Notes: a model not told the origin generated them from the letters alone. A DNA stretch of 8,452 bases from Anaerolineae bacterium (GCA_016927095.1 JAFGNI010000073.1:1-8452); one strand, 5' to 3'. Shown: positions 1-6,889, numbered from the stretch's first letter. Translations and numbers: made by a program.

Positions 1-363
1 CAGCTCACTTAGATCGGTGGTCGCCGCCGTATACGTATTCGTCTGGGTTAGTGCGCCGAAGTTGCAGCTCGTCTCGCATTGGCCACAGTAGGCGCAACGC
101 TCGGGATAGTAGATGAGCTTGAATTCATCTCTGCTCTTGCGCTGGAGCTCCAGCGCAAAGGCCGGGCAATCCCGAGCACAGAGACCGCATCCGCGACAGA
201 TCTCCGGATTGACCTCGATGCGTCCTCGATAATCCTCCGAGATCTCAGCCGGGGCGAAAGGGAACTTCACCGTCTCCGGACCTGCAACCAGCGCCCGCCC
301 GATCGAAGGAAGCAGATAGGCTAGTGCGTGCAGACTACGGCGGCATTGTTCAAGAAAGGACAT
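1..363 (-). CDS. nuoI-like: NuoI/HycF-like ferredoxin subunit with two [4Fe-4S] motifs (3' end cut by window edge)
   Basis: This gene starts at ATG 363 and runs off the left edge after 121 codons. It encodes an electron-transfer subunit that carries electrons between an external low-potential donor or acceptor (probably ferredoxin) and the NuoB-like small subunit on the cytoplasmic side. The N-terminus begins MSFLEQ, followed by a short hydrophobic stretch and the segment YRGRIEVNPEIC typical of NuoI/HyfH proteins. Two cluster motifs are visible: C56-x2-C59-x2-C62-x3-C66-P and C90-x2-C93-x2-C96-x3-C100. The second is followed by Asn101 instead of the usual Pro. The start is supported by GGAGGG about 8 nt upstream, lying inside the last codons of the nuoH-like gene, 4 nt after whose stop it begins. 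Family assignment is firm. The electron partner is inferred, and the C-terminus is not visible. Confidence 0.93.
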   Translation of the reverse strand, partial: MSFLEQCRRSLHALAYLLPSIGRALVAGPETVKFPFAPAEISEDYRGRIEVNPEICRGCGLCARDCPAFALELQRKSRDEFKLIYYPERCAYCGQCETSCNFGALTQTNTYTAATTDLSEL

Positions 364-367
364 ACGA

Positions 368-1297
368 CTACCCTCCAATCCATAAGCTGGCAAATATCTG
401 CAACAATGCCAGAGGGGCAAGGACGCGCCAACCCAGATCCATCAGTTGGTCAATTCTCAAGCGGGCATAGAGCGCGCTGGCAGTCGACAGCATGATCAGG
501 ATCGCCAGCGCTTTTAGGGCGAAGATGGGCAAGGCGGGAAGGACCTCGAAGTATCGGCTCTCCCCAAAGTAGAGATTGACCAGCAGAAAGATGCCCAGCA
601 CCGTTTGGATGTTCATCGACAGATGCCAGAGTGCTAATTTGCGACCGCTGAAATCCGTGAGCGGACCGGCGACGACCTCGGATTTGGCTTTCGGTATATC
701 CAGTGGATCGCGCTTGAGCTTACCGATCAGGCCGACAAGGGCCAGAACAAAACCCAACGGCTGAATCAGTGCGCCCCAAAGATGCTGGGCTTGAAAGGCT
801 CGAATGCCCATAATGGACCAGGATCCGCTCAGGATCGCCGGACTGGCCAAGGCCATCAGGAAGGGGACCTCGTATGAGAAGTATTGTAGCAGCGAGCGAT
901 GTCCTCCCACGATGCTGTACACGCCCAGAGAGATCCAGCCTGCCAGAAAGTAGGCGAGGGCGGGTAAGCTTAGCAGAAAAAGCACGACAATCAGATCACC
1001 TTCAAAGGACATCCCTACGGTGTTGCCGACCGGTATGTACATACTGGCGGTCAGGACCGCAGCCAAAGAGCCGATAGGCAAGGCTGCAGCTGCAGCTTCC
1101 CGCGTGCCTGTGGGTAGGATGTCCTCTTTGGTCAACAGCTTGATGAAGTCCGCCAGCGGCTGGTACCACGGAGGTCCCACCCGCCCCTGAAACCGTGCAA
1201 TCATCCGGCGGTCCAGCCAATCGAAGATCATCGCACAGATGAAGACAAAAAGGAAACCCGGGAAAATCAACATCCTGAACAGAGCACTTAACAGCAT
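368..1297 (-). CDS. nuoH-like: NuoH/HyfC-like membrane subunit (complex I/group 4 hydrogenase membrane anchor)
   Basis: This 309-residue polytopic membrane protein joins the hydrophilic NuoB/NuoD-like module to the ion-pumping subunits. Its length is close to NuoH (about 325) and HycD/HyfC (just over 300). Family signatures are clear: ARFQGRVGPPWYQPLADF at about 34-51 followed by KLLTKED; the SYEVP loop with Glu143, matching the SYE-P glutamate of NuoH; KAKSEVVAGPLTDFSGRK at about 203-220; and RIDQLMDLGWRVLAPLAL at about 281-298. In the family, the charged residues of these loops form the entry of the E-channel that transmits redox energy to the membrane arm. The ATG at 1297 is preceded by GGAGA at a somewhat long spacing. 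A 112-bp gap separates it from the nuoD-like stop, while the nuoI-like start follows 4 nt after its own TAG. Sequence alone does not distinguish a complex I from a hydrogenase version; the neighbouring nuoD-like gene does. Confidence 0.95.
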   Translation of the reverse strand: MLLSALFRMLIFPGFLFVFICAMIFDWLDRRMIARFQGRVGPPWYQPLADFIKLLTKEDILPTGTREAAAAALPIGSLAAVLTASMYIPVGNTVGMSFEGDLIVVLFLLSLPALAYFLAGWISLGVYSIVGGHRSLLQYFSYEVPFLMALASPAILSGSWSIMGIRAFQAQHLWGALIQPLGFVLALVGLIGKLKRDPLDIPKAKSEVVAGPLTDFSGRKLALWHLSMNIQTVLGIFLLVNLYFGESRYFEVLPALPIFALKALAILIMLSTASALYARLRIDQLMDLGWRVLAPLALLQIFASLWIGG

Positions 1298-1409
1298 AGT
1301 TCGTCACGTCTCCAGTCTCCGCGATCTACTGATTCGGCACCAGCTTCCCCTCCGCTACATCCAGCCAGGGGCGGACCTTCAGGCACGCTCTCTGCGTCCG
1401 GGGCTCCAG
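1298..1409 (-). other. nuoD-nuoH spacer with in-frame open continuation after the nuoD TAG
   Basis: This 112-bp spacer is long for an otherwise tightly packed operon. Read in the nuoD frame, the TAG stop at 1410-1412 is followed by 27 sense codons (starting LEPRTQ and ending KLVPNQ) and a second TAG at 1326-1328. The nuoH-like start lies 28 nt beyond that, with its GGAGA ribosome-binding site between. I see no start codon with a good ribosome-binding site for a separate small gene, and no stem-loop with a U-run that would be a terminator. It may be a remnant of a longer large-subunit C-terminus, a readthrough extension, or plain untranslated spacer. The open frame is short enough to occur by chance. 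Confidence 0.4.
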
Positions 1410-2492
1410 CTATCGATCGGCACAGGCGATGCACAGATCGACTCCTGAGAGGACGACCGAGATGTCGGCTACGGCTACGTTCTCCAGTTGATCCGGTAGC
1501 GTGATCAAGCTGGTCAGGGTTGGGGTCCGGATTTTCACCCGTGCCGGACTGTTACTGCCATCGCTGCGAATGTAGTAAAAGACTTCACCCCGTGGGGCTT
1601 CAGAACGGCTAATGGCTTCTCCGGCGGGCACCCGGCGTGCCGCGCGTGTCACCACCGGTCCCTCAGGTAGCGCTCTCAGGAGTTGACGACAGAGGGAGAC
1701 GCTTTCCCGTGTCTCCTCCATTCGCACGAGGGTGCGTGCCCAGACGTCGCCATCCTCGTGTAGTGGGACCTTGAAGTCCAGCCGGTCGTAAGGTGACTGT
1801 GAATCGTCTCGTCTGATATCCACATCCAGCCCCGATGCGCGGGCGACGGGCCCCACGACACAGTATCGCTTCACCTGATCCAATGAGAGCTTCCCAACGC
1901 CCCGGGTTCGTGCATGTAACGTGCGTTCATGCACGACGAAGTTATAGGCCAATTCGACCTGCTTCTCCAACAGATCGAGCTCTGTCAAAACGTGGTCTTT
2001 TTGTTTCGAAGTGACGTCCTGGCGGGTGCCGCCGACGACGTTGATAGCGTGGGAGACGCGCCCTCCGGAGAGGGCCTCCATGACATCAAGAACTATTTCG
2101 CGATCGCGCCACGCGTACATAAAGATCGTATCGAGACCAATGTTGCGGGCGAGAACGCCCAGCCAGAGGAAGTGGCTGTGAATACGCTCGAGTTCGCACA
2201 GGAGTGCCCGGAGATAGACGGCCCGAGGCGGGACCTCGATATCCAGCAATGCTTCCACGGTCCGGCAATAGGTCAACGCATGAACGTGGGAGCAGATGCC
2301 GCAGACCCGTTCCACTAGATGGACGTTCTGTACAAACGTGCGGCGCTCACAGAGGCGCTCAATGCCCCGGTGCACATATCCCATCCGTAGGGCGCTATCC
2401 GTGACGTGTTCGCCCTCCAGGGTGAGCTGAAAAGCTACGGGTTCTTTGAGTAATGGGTGCTGAGGACCAATCGGCATAATAGTCTTAGCCAT
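1410..2492 (-). CDS. nuoD-like: Group 4 [NiFe]-hydrogenase large (catalytic) subunit, NuoD/HycE/EchE-like
   Basis: This 360-residue protein is the predicted Ni-Fe catalytic subunit (H2 formation or oxidation), facing the cytoplasm and docked on the NuoH- and NuoB-like subunits. The N-terminus has IGPQHPLLKEP (8-18), where LKEP is hydrogenase-like; NuoD usually has AAHG there. MGYVHRGIE (37-45) follows. The L1 motif ERVCGICSHVH (61-71) supplies C64 and C67, and the C-terminal L2 motif DLCIACADR (352-360) supplies C354 and C357. These four cysteines ligate Ni-Fe in [NiFe]-hydrogenases and are absent from NuoD of complex I. Length matches CooH/EchE-type subunits, and the protein ends at the L2 Arg, so no C-terminal peptide is left for a maturation protease. 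L2 is unusual in having Leu353 where DPC is the rule. The start ATG is preceded by AAAGGA about 8 nt upstream and overlaps the nuoC-like gene by 8 bp. The group 4 assignment is firm; the exact subgroup and reaction direction cannot be told. Confidence 0.93.
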   Translation of the reverse strand: MAKTIMPIGPQHPLLKEPVAFQLTLEGEHVTDSALRMGYVHRGIERLCERRTFVQNVHLVERVCGICSHVHALTYCRTVEALLDIEVPPRAVYLRALLCELERIHSHFLWLGVLARNIGLDTIFMYAWRDREIVLDVMEALSGGRVSHAINVVGGTRQDVTSKQKDHVLTELDLLEKQVELAYNFVVHERTLHARTRGVGKLSLDQVKRYCVVGPVARASGLDVDIRRDDSQSPYDRLDFKVPLHEDGDVWARTLVRMEETRESVSLCRQLLRALPEGPVVTRAARRVPAGEAISRSEAPRGEVFYYIRSDGSNSPARVKIRTPTLTSLITLPDQLENVAVADISVVLSGVDLCIACADR

Positions 2493-3006
2493 CGCTGGAG
2501 TCCTTTCGCAGGGGAGGTCCCCCTTGCCAGTCGTCCGGCAGGAGCAACGGGCGGAGCTCCGGGTGCCCGTCGAAGGTCACGTCGAACATGCCGTAGATCT
2601 CTCTCTCGTAGAATGCAGCACCCGGGATGATGTCGGTGATCGTGGGAATCGTCGGCCCGTGATGTGTACCGGCGTTGTCTGCAGGTAAGGCGGTCTCCAG
2701 CGTGAGGCCGTGACCTTGCCAGAAATGGTACTTGAGCTCGATCCTCTCACCGTCATCGATGGCAGTGATGGCCGTTAGGTGATAGAGGTTGCAGGTCTCC
2801 AGCAAGCGCTCGACCGCCGAATGTATCGCCTCTGCCGGCAGATGAACCGCTAGGTCATCTGTGGGTATCAGATGCGCCTTAAGGTCCACCTTTTCCGCAA
2901 TCATCGTGGGCTCTCCGTCCGTATCATTCTGTGTTTCGCGCACGACACGTTGAATCTCGCCGAGGGCACAGTCGAAGAACTTGGATAGCGTCTCTAGCTG
3001 GGTCAT
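2485..3006 (-). CDS. nuoC-like: NuoC/HycE-N-terminal-like connector subunit (30 kDa family)
   Basis: This 173-residue hydrophilic protein belongs to the respiratory-chain NADH dehydrogenase 30-kDa family. In complex I and group 4 hydrogenases it is a structural partner of the large subunit and binds no cofactor. The diagnostic C-terminal block is present: EREIYGMFDVTFDGHPELRP (134-153), then LLLPDDW and PPLRKD (164-169). The family usually has YD-FG in the first block; here D and G are exchanged (YGMFD). The first 40 residues are poorly conserved and rich in charged residues. The start ATG at 3006 overlaps the nuoB-like stop as ATGA (4 bp) with GGAGAG upstream, implying translational coupling. 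Its own TAA lies 8 bp inside the nuoD-like gene. It is a separate gene, not fused to the large subunit as in HycE/HyfG. Confidence 0.92.
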   Translation of the reverse strand: MTQLETLSKFFDCALGEIQRVVRETQNDTDGEPTMIAEKVDLKAHLIPTDDLAVHLPAEAIHSAVERLLETCNLYHLTAITAIDDGERIELKYHFWQGHGLTLETALPADNAGTHHGPTIPTITDIIPGAAFYEREIYGMFDVTFDGHPELRPLLLPDDWQGGPPLRKDSSDG

Positions 3007-3524
3007 CGGATGCTCTCCAACAGCTTGGCAATGCCCTCGATGATCGCCTCAGGGCGGCAGGGACAACCTGGGATGTAGAGATCGACCGGGATAACCTGAT
3101 CAACGCTGCCGAGGACCATCGGTGCTCCCTGGAAAACACCTCCTGAGCAACTGCAGCTTCCGACGGAGACGACCCATTTGGGTGCGGGTATCTGTTCGTA
3201 GATGCGACGCAGTCGATCTCTGGATTGCAGTGTCACAGGCCCGGTGCAGAGCAGAATATCGGCATGTCGCGGCGAACCTTCCTTGAGGATCCCGAGTCTT
3301 TCGACGTCGTAGCGCGGGGTTAGGGTATCGAGAATCTCGATGTCACACCCGTTGCATCCGCCGCTGTTATAGTGCAGGATCCAGGGCGATTTGCGGCGTG
3401 CCCAGGCGATCACGTCATTGATCCACTTCGCGGCGTTCGGTAGATGCAGGTCTGCTGCGTGTGTTGCTGCGGATGAAGATCCACCCGCAGGGGGAAGATG
3501 CTCCGGTCTTGTCACGTTATTCAT
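3003..3524 (-). CDS. nuoB-like: Group 4 [NiFe]-hydrogenase small subunit, NuoB/HycG/MbhJ-like
   Basis: This 173-residue subunit carries the single [4Fe-4S] cluster (N2-equivalent, proximal) that passes electrons between the NuoI-like ferredoxin and the Ni-Fe site. The core reads YNSGGCNGCDIEILDTLTPR (52-71) with C57 and C60, then TGPVT, VGSCSCSGG with C124, and IPGCPCRPEAI with C154. CNGCDIE followed by LTPRYDVERLG is the hydrogenase-type version, unlike the adjacent-cysteine motif of respiratory NuoB. Two additional cysteines, C126 and C156, sit two residues after ligands C124 and C154; NuoB normally has GCPPRP at the second site. Residues 1-35 are low-complexity and not conserved. The start is uncertain. 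ATG 3524 overlaps the nuoA-like stop by 8 bp but has a GAAAGG only 1 nt upstream. GTG 3515 has the same GAAAGG at a usable 10-nt distance. TTG 3542 would lengthen the overlap. The stop overlaps the nuoC-like start by 4 bp. Confidence 0.93.
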   Translation of the reverse strand: MNNVTRPEHLPPAGGSSSAATHAADLHLPNAAKWINDVIAWARRKSPWILHYNSGGCNGCDIEILDTLTPRYDVERLGILKEGSPRHADILLCTGPVTLQSRDRLRRIYEQIPAPKWVVSVGSCSCSGGVFQGAPMVLGSVDQVIPVDLYIPGCPCRPEAIIEGIAKLLESIR

Positions 3525-3852
3525 ACCTTTCAACCAATGCAATTACGCTGACGGCAATACCCGCCAGATAGATCAACGCGGTCTGCCGTGATGGGCCCTG
3601 TCTGGGTAACGTGGAGAGGACCAGAGCCGCTACGTGCAAGATGCTGAAGAGAAGCGCCAGCTTGAAAAAGCGGTGGTATCCGAGACGCGCCGGGACAGGG
3701 GAGTGGGGCTCGCCCCCGGTGTAGGGGAGATGCTTGTCCTCCGTATGCCGCCCCTGCGCCGCCAGGCTCTCTGCCAGACGGTACAGACCGAAAGCCAGAA
3801 GCGTAAAGACCGTCGCTGTGATGGGCAGGCTTAAGAAAATGTTCAGGTCCAT
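3517..3852 (-). CDS. nuoA-like: NuoA-like small membrane subunit, divergent
   Basis: This 111-residue protein has three predicted membrane helices (about 9-27, 62-82 and 90-107), the size and layout of NuoA/ND3. The loop between helices 1 and 2 has KHLPYTGGEPHSP (40-52), aligning with the family's K-x-x-PYECG-x-x-P; Glu and Cys become Thr45 and Gly46. Helix 2 reads LALLFSILHVAALVLSTLP (65-83), aligning with the family's ALLF-IFDVE pattern, but the two acids are replaced by His73 and Ala75. In complex I, NuoA packs against NuoH and its acids belong to the E-channel, so coupling may differ here. A spacer of 12 nt with AAAGGA precedes ATG 3852. The stop lies just inside the nuoB-like gene. Placement directly before nuoB, as in complex I operons, supports the assignment. 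Confidence 0.8.
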   Translation of the reverse strand: MDLNIFLSLPITATVFTLLAFGLYRLAESLAAQGRHTEDKHLPYTGGEPHSPVPARLGYHRFFKLALLFSILHVAALVLSTLPRQGPSRQTALIYLAGIAVSVIALVERYE

Positions 3853-3864
3853 AGCATCCTTTCA

Positions 3865-5343
3865 TCAGAATGGCAGAAGATCCGTGGTCCACTTGAGCCA
3901 CAGACCGGGGAAGACACCCATCCATATGACAATCAGCGAAAGCAGAGCCAAGGGCACTGCCATCCATCGGGAAATGCCGATTCTGAACTGATCATCTTCT
4001 TCGCGGAGGGGCGCATAAAGGTTGGCCAATAGCGGTAGATAGTAGCCTAAGGACACCACCGTGTTGAACAGAAAGACCGCTACGCCGATATTGGCGACCC
4101 AATCGCGGACCGTCAGGATCTCGGCGAGGGTGTACCACTTGCCCGCGAAGCCTGCTAACGGTGCGACGCCGGCCATGCCGACGATCGCGATCGTGAATGT
4201 GCCGGACACCAGGGGAAGGCGTTGCGCTGTACCTCGTAACTCCGATACCAACGTCGTTCCGCAGTAGAAGTGACAAACGCCCTTGCTCAAGAAGGCCAGG
4301 CTCTTCATCACAGCGTAAGCGAGCAACAGGAAGAAGCCACCTTGAATGGCGCTGGGAACGCCATATCGTAGTCCGATGCCAATGGCGAACATCACGTAGC
4401 CCAGTTGGGCGATGGAGGAGTAGGCAAGCAGGCGCTTTGTGTTGCTCTGTCCCAGGGCGACGAAGTTGCCGACGGTCATATTGAGGACCGCGAGCACGAT
4501 GAGCATCGTGCCTAGGTCGCGCGGGGGGTATCCTAGTCCCAGGACGACCTTGAGCAGGACGTAGAACGTGGCCTGCTTCACGGCCCCTGCCAGCATCGCA
4601 CTCACGCTACTGGGGGCGCGACCATAGGCATCCGGCATCCAGGTATGTGTGGGAACGATGGCACTCTTGATGGCAAGACCCACGAACATCAGACCCAGCC
4701 CGGCGCGCGCTGCCAGTCCCGGCGCACTGATGGATTGAGGTAGGCTGAGGTTGCCGGTCTCGCGATAGATTAGGCCCAGACCCATCAGCAGTGTGAGTGT
4801 GCCGGTCGTGCCCATGATGAGGTACTTGAAGCCCGCTTCGACGGCTGTGTCGGTGTGACGCCGGAAGGCGACGAGCACATAAGCCGTGATGCTCATTAAT
4901 TCGCAGAACAGGTAGAGTGTGAAGAAGTCGGTAGCCATCACCATGCCGATCAATCCCGCCACCATCAACAGCAACAAGGGATAGGTGATCTTGTACCGTT
5001 GATCGAGGGAGAGGTAGCAACCGCAATAGAGAGCTACGCAGAGGCCCATCCCTAGAGCGAGACCGCTCATGACCAAGCTGCCCGGGTCCGCACGCAGCGC
5101 GGCGCTGTTCGGACCGGAGTTGCCCCACCAGGGACAGGTGTCGATAAGCCCAGGACGCATCACCTGGCTACAGCGGCCGATCAGAAGGGCAAGGGCCACG
5201 ATCGCCACGCCGAAGATCCCGGCAGTTGCCAAGGCTAACACCCCGTTCTGCTCTGTGACCAGGCGGGCAAACAAGTAGACGATGAAGGCGCCCAGTACCA
5301 GGCTGGCTAGCGGCAGCAGCGCTAGAATATCACCGGATGTCAC
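3865..5343 (-). CDS. nuoN-like: NuoN/MrpD-like antiporter-type ion-translocating subunit
   Basis: This 492-residue protein of about 14 membrane helices belongs to the proton-translocating Nuo/Mrp antiporter family. The residues expected along the ion path are all visible: Glu148 in helix 5 (YLFCELMS), Lys226 in helix 7 (AIKSA, before PTHTWMPDA), Lys256 in helix 8 (LAGAVKQA) and Lys402 in helix 12 (AGFAGKWY). The NTKRLLAYSSIAQLGY block (301-316) is also typical. It is the only one of the three large antiporter-like subunits here with this full set. The GTG start at 5343 is chosen because it overlaps the upstream TGA as GTGA and has GGGAGG 9 nt upstream. The reading frame stays open to an ATG at 5622, but that extension lies inside the nuoM-like gene and has no membrane-protein character. 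Its partners are the NuoM- and NuoL-like subunits. Whether it moves H+ or Na+ cannot be told. Confidence 0.92.
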   Translation of the reverse strand: MTSGDILALLPLASLVLGAFIVYLFARLVTEQNGVLALATAGIFGVAIVALALLIGRCSQVMRPGLIDTCPWWGNSGPNSAALRADPGSLVMSGLALGMGLCVALYCGCYLSLDQRYKITYPLLLLMVAGLIGMVMATDFFTLYLFCELMSITAYVLVAFRRHTDTAVEAGFKYLIMGTTGTLTLLMGLGLIYRETGNLSLPQSISAPGLAARAGLGLMFVGLAIKSAIVPTHTWMPDAYGRAPSSVSAMLAGAVKQATFYVLLKVVLGLGYPPRDLGTMLIVLAVLNMTVGNFVALGQSNTKRLLAYSSIAQLGYVMFAIGIGLRYGVPSAIQGGFFLLLAYAVMKSLAFLSKGVCHFYCGTTLVSELRGTAQRLPLVSGTFTIAIVGMAGVAPLAGFAGKWYTLAEILTVRDWVANIGVAVFLFNTVVSLGYYLPLLANLYAPLREEDDQFRIGISRWMAVPLALLSLIVIWMGVFPGLWLKWTTDLLPF

Positions 5344-6824
5344 CTCAACCCACCTCCCAACAACAACGTTATCTCGTGGGCTACCCAATCGAAGAGTGGG
5401 GCCGGGAAGATGCCCTCGACGACGGTCAACACAGTGAGGAAGACCGCAGGAATCAGCATGGCGAGCGGTCGCTTCTTCACCTGAAGGTCGACGGGCAGAT
5501 CCCCGAAGAAGATGCGCCCCGCAAACCAGAGCGCATAGGCGACGGTCAGAAGGGAACCCAGCAATGAGATTGCCGAGATGCCCAGCCTGCCCGAGGACAT
5601 TCCTCCCGAGAACAGCATCCATTCGCTGTCAAACATGCAGAGGGGTGGCACACTCGCCAAGGCAAGCACGCCGATCGCGGCACAGGCCGTCGTCGTAGGC
5701 ATGTGGTTGCGAAGCCCTCCCAGCTCATCCAGTTGGCGCCGCCCGGTGCTGTGGATGATCAGGCCTGTCACCATGAAGAGGAGCGCTTTCACAATGGCGT
5801 GGAAGATAACGTGTAGGGTTGCGCCCGCGATACCGTCATAGGTCAGCGTGCCCAAACCGAAAAGGATGTAGCCCATCTGGCTGACGCTGGAATAGGCGAT
5901 AATCCGTTTGATGTCTTTCTCCGCAAACGCCATGAGCGCGCCATAGATCTCAGAGATCACGCCAATGATCATAAGGGGCAGTCCGAACCGGGCCATCTGT
6001 GCTTGACTAAACAAGCTGAACGGAAACCGCAAGATCCCGTAGGTACCCATAGCCAGCATCGCGGCAGCCAGCATGATTGTCACCGGCATCGGGGCCACGG
6101 TATGCGCGTCGGGCAGCCAGATGTGGACGGGGAAGACCGCCATCTTGACACCAAACCCGATCAGGAAGAGGGTAGTGACCGTTGGGACTAGGGCGGTTGG
6201 CAGGGAAAGACCTTGCCGTAGCGATGAAAAGCTGTCATTGCCCACGGTATTGTAGATCGTGAGCAGCGCGATGAGGACCAACAACGATCCAAGGTGGGTA
6301 AAGATCACGTACTTGAGCGTGACCGTTCGGCGATCCGGACCACCTGGCGGCGTCTCTCCCCACACCAGGATCAGCACAGCCGAAGCGATCAGCATCAGCT
6401 CCCAGAAAGTGTAGAAGAGCACCATATCATCTGCCAACGTCGTTCCCGACATCGCTGCCCCGAAGACCAGCAGCAGAGCATAGAAGTAAGGCGTCCGCTC
6501 ATCCATATGGTGGTATCCCCAAGCGTAGACGATGGCCAGGAAGGTGACGATGGTTTCCGTAACGAGAAACGGAAGGGTGATCCAGTCGCAATGGAGGCCT
6601 AACACCACGCCGGGCATAGGGGCCCAGTTGAGCGTGAGGATGGGATCCTCACCGCGATTCAGCGCCGCAAGGAGGATAAAGGTGGCGATCACGGTCGCTA
6701 GGGACAGGCCGCCGGCGATATAGCCGGCGGATTTCCCCATGCGGGCGCTGTTGGCGCGTCCCAAGACGGTCAGTAGGATCGCCCCAACGATAGGCACGGC
6801 TATGATGATTAGCATCGAGATCAT
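5340..6824 (-). CDS. nuoM-like: NuoM-like antiporter-type membrane subunit lacking the TM8 lysine
   Basis: This 494-residue polytopic protein closely follows NuoM, which is about 500 residues in E. coli. Landmarks in order are WELMLIAS with Glu142 (helix 5), TLKYVIFTHLGS with Lys171, GFGVKMAVFPVHIWLPDAHT with Lys227 (helix 7), AEKDIKRIIAYSSVSQMGYI (301-320), LHVIFHAIVKALLFM (helix 11), and FDSEWMLFSGG with Glu401 (helix 12). These match E. coli NuoM Glu144, Lys234 and Glu407. The helix 8 position equal to E. coli Lys265 is Ala258 (LAAAMLAMGTYG; codon GCT), so the central lysine relay appears broken. The start ATG 6824 has AGGAAG about 6 nt upstream and overlaps the stop of a possible 22-codon leader frame. 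The stop overlaps the nuoN-like start by 4 bp. The role is ion translocation or a structural link in the membrane arm; how well it pumps is uncertain. Confidence 0.94.
   Translation of the reverse strand: MISMLIIIAVPIVGAILLTVLGRANSARMGKSAGYIAGGLSLATVIATFILLAALNRGEDPILTLNWAPMPGVVLGLHCDWITLPFLVTETIVTFLAIVYAWGYHHMDERTPYFYALLLVFGAAMSGTTLADDMVLFYTFWELMLIASAVLILVWGETPPGGPDRRTVTLKYVIFTHLGSLLVLIALLTIYNTVGNDSFSSLRQGLSLPTALVPTVTTLFLIGFGVKMAVFPVHIWLPDAHTVAPMPVTIMLAAAMLAMGTYGILRFPFSLFSQAQMARFGLPLMIIGVISEIYGALMAFAEKDIKRIIAYSSVSQMGYILFGLGTLTYDGIAGATLHVIFHAIVKALLFMVTGLIIHSTGRRQLDELGGLRNHMPTTTACAAIGVLALASVPPLCMFDSEWMLFSGGMSSGRLGISAISLLGSLLTVAYALWFAGRIFFGDLPVDLQVKKRPLAMLIPAVFLTVLTVVEGIFPAPLFDWVAHEITLLLGGGLR
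5351..5358 (-). promoter_or_regulatory. Strong ribosome-binding site deciding the nuoN-like GTG start
   Basis: On the minus strand this reads GGGAGGTG and lies inside the last codons of the nuoM-like gene. The GGGAGG core ends 9 nt before GTG 5343, whose GTGA overlaps the nuoM-like TGA stop. It supports the short nuoN-like product over the longer frame opening at 5622. Confidence 0.75.
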
Positions 6825-6889
6825 GTCGTCTTCCTTTGGGCTTGGACTGCGTGCATGGTTGCTTGGGCTCGACTGTCTATCTCGCTCAT
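6821..6889 (-). other. Possible 22-codon leader frame coupled to the nuoM-like start
   Basis: In the 85-bp nuoL-nuoM spacer an ATG at 6887-6889 opens a 22-codon frame (begins MSEIDSRAQ, ends QRKTT). Its TGA overlaps the nuoM-like ATG as ATGA. The ATG lacks a convincing Shine-Dalgarno sequence. The spacer also holds an imperfect direct repeat, TTGGGCTTGGACTG at 6836-6849 and TTGGGCTCGACTG at 6863-6875 on the plus strand. No terminator-like hairpin with a U-run is visible. The peptide has no recognisable domain. If translated, its likely role would be to couple nuoM translation. Chance is a fair alternative. Confidence 0.25.

Noticed and set aside
79..324. Plus-strand open frame of 81 codons
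   Set aside because: It lies antisense to the clear two-cluster ferredoxin gene and resembles no protein family.
1002..1307. 101-codon minus-strand frame beginning MTNYAVK at 1307
   Set aside because: It overlaps the nuoH-like gene in another frame and has low-complexity content. The nuoH frame carries all family motifs.
3525..3542. TTG start at 3542 for the nuoB-like gene
   Set aside because: It lengthens the overlap with the nuoA-like gene, lacks a well-placed ribosome-binding site and uses a rare start; ATG 3524 or GTG 3515 is more likely.
5344..5622. Longer nuoN-like product starting at ATG 5622
   Set aside because: The extra 93 residues are Arg/Gly/Pro-rich, fully overlap the nuoM-like gene and have no membrane character. 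GTG 5343 has a strong ribosome-binding site and GTGA coupling.
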